Source of the DNA: Chloroflexota bacterium
GTDB taxonomy: Bacteria > Chloroflexota > Dehalococcoidia > Lucifugimonadales > UBA3495
Assembly (NCBI GenBank): GCA_009837355.1
Contig: VXTR01000087.1
Coordinates: forward strand, 40,136 to 104,135
Length of the DNA: 64,000 nt
Reading direction: 5' to 3'
Notes under the pieces: model-generated
The model's database searches: none
Told to the model about the DNA's origin: nothing
Seen by the model: the letters and a program-made list of their open reading frames with translations, nothing else
Position numbers and translations under genes: made by a program
In this document: positions 62,213 through 64,000 of the stretch, piece after piece
Position numbering within the stretch: the stretch's first letter is position 1
Layout: every line of letters starts with the position of its first letter

Positions 62213-63199
62213 ATGGCCGCCAACAATACCATCACCGCCGTTCCCGGCATCACCGCAGGCCACTGGACCGATGCCAACGCCGCCACCGGCTGCACGGTAA
62301 TCCTGTGCGGCGATACTGCTACAGGCGGCGTCGCCATACGCGGCGGCTCGCCCGGCACCCACGAAACCGACCTGCTCAACCCCATCCGCCGCGTTGATCG
62401 CGTTCACGCCGTCCTGCTGGCCGGCGGCAGCGCATTCGGATTGGCCACCACCGCCGGAGTCCTCTGCTGGCTCGAGGAGCGCGGCGTCGGGTTTGAAACG
62501 CCCCACGGCCCGGTGCCCATCGTCCCGGCGGCCATCCTCTACGACCTCGGCGTGGGCCGCGCCGACCTGCGCCCCGACGCCAACGCCGGCTATGCCGCCT
62601 GCGACGCTGCCAGCGATGCGCCATTGCCCTCCGGTTCCGTCGGCGCCGGAACGGGGGCCAGCGTAGCCAAAGCCTTCGGATCGGGCGGCGCAGTCAAGGG
62701 CGGTATCGGCTCGGCCTGCTGCACACTCCCCAACGGCATATCCGTGGCCGCCACGGTTGCCGTCAACGCCTGGGGCGGCATCTACGACCCCCACGACGGC
62801 AGCCTTGTCGCCGGCCCCCGCCGGCACGATGGCAGCATGGCCGATCCCATCGCCGCCATCCTCAACGGCGAATACCCGCCCGACGCCGCCGCGATGACCA
62901 ACACCACCATCGGCGTAGTCGCCACCGACGCCGCGCTGGACAAGATGCAGGCCAACTTCGTCGCCTCAACCGCCCACGACGGCCTGGCCCTCGCCATCCG
63001 TCCCTGCCACACCCCCGGCGATGGCGACACGCTCTTCTGCGTCGCCACCGGCCACAACCCGACGCCGTCGAACCTAACCGCCATCACCGCCGCAGCAACC
63101 CACGTCGCCGGCCTCGCCGTCCTCGACGCCATCCAATCAGCCACCGGATTGGCCGGCATCCCGTCAGTCAACGAGTTGAACCATGGCATCGCCGGATAA
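62213..63199 (+). CDS. P1 family peptidase (DmpA/L-aminopeptidase-like)
   Basis: 328 residues from the ATG at 62213. Family patterns are ITAVPGITAGHWTDANAATGCTVILC, GSAFGLATTAGVL, GSVGAGTGASVAK and the autocleavage region TNTTIGVVATDAALDKMQ. There the Thr after Asn would become the N-terminal nucleophile, and AHDGLALAIRPCHTPGDGDTLFCVATG follows. Such enzymes mature by self-cleavage into two chains and release N-terminal amino acids or beta-peptides. It overlaps the following gene by 17 bases. Confidence 0.9.
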   Translation: MAANNTITAVPGITAGHWTDANAATGCTVILCGDTATGGVAIRGGSPGTHETDLLNPIRRVDRVHAVLLAGGSAFGLATTAGVLCWLEERGVGFETPHGPVPIVPAAILYDLGVGRADLRPDANAGYAACDAASDAPLPSGSVGAGTGASVAKAFGSGGAVKGGIGSACCTLPNGISVAATVAVNAWGGIYDPHDGSLVAGPRRHDGSMADPIAAILNGEYPPDAAAMTNTTIGVVATDAALDKMQANFVASTAHDGLALAIRPCHTPGDGDTLFCVATGHNPTPSNLTAITAAATHVAGLAVLDAIQSATGLAGIPSVNELNHGIAG

Positions 63200-64000
63200 T
63201 CCCCACATCGGCTTCGTCGGCGCCGGCACCCTCGGCCGCGGCCTTGCCCTGGCCCTCGCCTCCACCGGCTGCAACGTAACCGCCGTCTCCAGCCGCACCC
63301 AAGCCAGCGCCGAGTCGCTGGCGGAACGCATCAACGGCTGCACCGCCATGGACACCGCTCAAAACGTCGCCGACGCCTGCGACCTGGTCTTCATCACCAC
63401 CCCCGACGCCGTAATCTCCGACGTCGCCGCCAGCGTCAACTGGCGCGACGGCCAGGGCGTCGTCCACTGCTGCGGCGCTGCCTCTACTGAACTGCTGCAG
63501 CCCGCCGCCTACGCCCACGCATCGGTCGGCGCGATGCACCCCTTCCAGACCTTCGCCGCCCTCAGCGACCCCGCCGAAGCCGCCCGTCGTCTCTCCGGCG
63601 TAACCTTCGCCGTATCTGCCACCGGCTGGCTGGCCGATTACCTGCCCTCCCTGGCTCAGCGTCTGGACGGCCACGCCATCGTCATCCCCGACGAACTGCG
63701 CCCCCTGTACCACGCCAGCGCCGTCCTCGCCTGCGGCTACGTAACCACCCTGCTGGACGCCGCCGTCAGCCTCTGGACCCGCATGGGTTTCACCGAGGCC
63801 GACGGGGTACAGGCCGCCGTCCCCCTGGCCCGCGCCACCATAGAGGCCATCGCCGTCGCGGGGCCGTCCGCCGCCGTAACTGGCCCCGCCGTCCGCGGCG
63901 ACGCTAACACCATCGTCGCCCACCTGGCCGCCCTCTCCCAACACGCCCCCGAACTGCTCCCCCTCTACCGCCAGCTCACCCAAGCCTCCATCCCCCTCGC
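63183..64000 (+). CDS. Rossmann-fold DUF2520 protein, truncated by the window edge
   Basis: The frame opens at the ATG at 63183, inside the end of the peptidase gene, and runs off the right edge without a stop (272 codons). The N-terminus IGFVGAGTLGRGLALALASTG is a dinucleotide-binding motif. The segments DLVFITTPDAVISDVAASV and VGAMHPFQTFAAL are typical of the Rossmann-like plus DUF2520 family, related to pyrroline-5-carboxylate and ketopantoate reductases. The C-terminal helical DUF2520 domain begins at about residue 165. Its reaction is unknown. Coupled to the peptidase by the 17-base overlap. Confidence 0.85.
   Translation, partial: MASPDNPHIGFVGAGTLGRGLALALASTGCNVTAVSSRTQASAESLAERINGCTAMDTAQNVADACDLVFITTPDAVISDVAASVNWRDGQGVVHCCGAASTELLQPAAYAHASVGAMHPFQTFAALSDPAEAARRLSGVTFAVSATGWLADYLPSLAQRLDGHAIVIPDELRPLYHASAVLACGYVTTLLDAAVSLWTRMGFTEADGVQAAVPLARATIEAIAVAGPSAAVTGPAVRGDANTIVAHLAALSQHAPELLPLYRQLTQASIPL

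Overview
The window is high-GC, densely packed bacterial DNA that most likely comes from an aerobic member of the Chloroflexota, plausibly a SAR202/Dehalococcoidia-related lineage. This is inferred from content, since no rRNA gene is present. The clues are a solute-binding lipoprotein with tandem VEVTR-type repeats after its lipobox, a complete Alternative Complex III operon, several luciferase-like flavin monooxygenases, a thiolase/DUF35 pair and a TIGR03663-type membrane protein. No rRNA, tRNA, CRISPR array, prophage or insertion sequence was recognised.

Layout. 1-9.5 kb (mostly minus strand): the end of an NTF2-like gene, a DUF35 Zn-ribbon protein with its thiolase, trpS, and directly upstream of trpS a 743-residue protein joining a degenerate HD-like region, a chorismate-mutase-like domain and an archaeal/eukaryotic-type TrpRS-like domain without the KMSKS lysine. 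Then come an alpha/beta hydrolase, gyrA and a glutamine-amidotransferase pseudoenzyme. 9.6-15.1 kb: an envelope-glycan or lipid group with a flavin oxidoreductase, a YbhN-like membrane protein and a TPR-Agl23 fusion. 15.2-25.6 kb: a beta-hydroxyacid dehydrogenase, an AT-richer orphan gene, and glycine cleavage genes in two blocks (gcvPA/gcvPB on minus, gcvT/gcvH on plus) around a DAO-family flavoenzyme, a PPOX-family protein and a soluble kinase-receiver-DNA-binding fusion. 25.6-34.1 kb (minus): two LLM flavin monooxygenases, a DUF1501 protein, a ThDP enzyme, a retropepsin-like protease overlapping a NYN nuclease with two winged-helix repeats, and a radical SAM/HhH DNA-repair-type protein. 34.1-44.1 kb: an Asp23/AmaP/DUF2273 operon, pth, a secreted HExxH metalloprotease lipoprotein, an orphan zinc-finger protein, nudC, oppD/oppF without permeases, an SDR lacking its catalytic Tyr, and a ROK kinase.

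44.2-57.5 kb (minus) is one probable operon for Alternative Complex III (ActA, split ActB, ActF, ActC, two ActD, ActE) followed by cytochrome c maturation genes (ccmH, ccmF, a CcmI-like protein, a carboxypeptidase-regulatory-like protein and a ResA/CcmG thioredoxin). Electrons from menaquinol would pass through ActB/ActA to the monohaem ActE, and the maturation genes supply haem attachment. Its promoter carries a CRP/FNR-type palindrome over the -10. 57.7-64 kb: a nitrilase-family hydrolase, a CT398-like coiled-coil Zn-ribbon protein, an orphan ferric-binding lipoprotein with a metalloregulator-like operator, sbcD, a P1-family peptidase and a truncated DUF2520 Rossmann protein.

The strongest candidate for something undescribed is the chorismate mutase/TrpRS-like fusion at 3109-5340. 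It could be a chorismate-branch-point enzyme that senses tryptophan through a repurposed synthetase domain.
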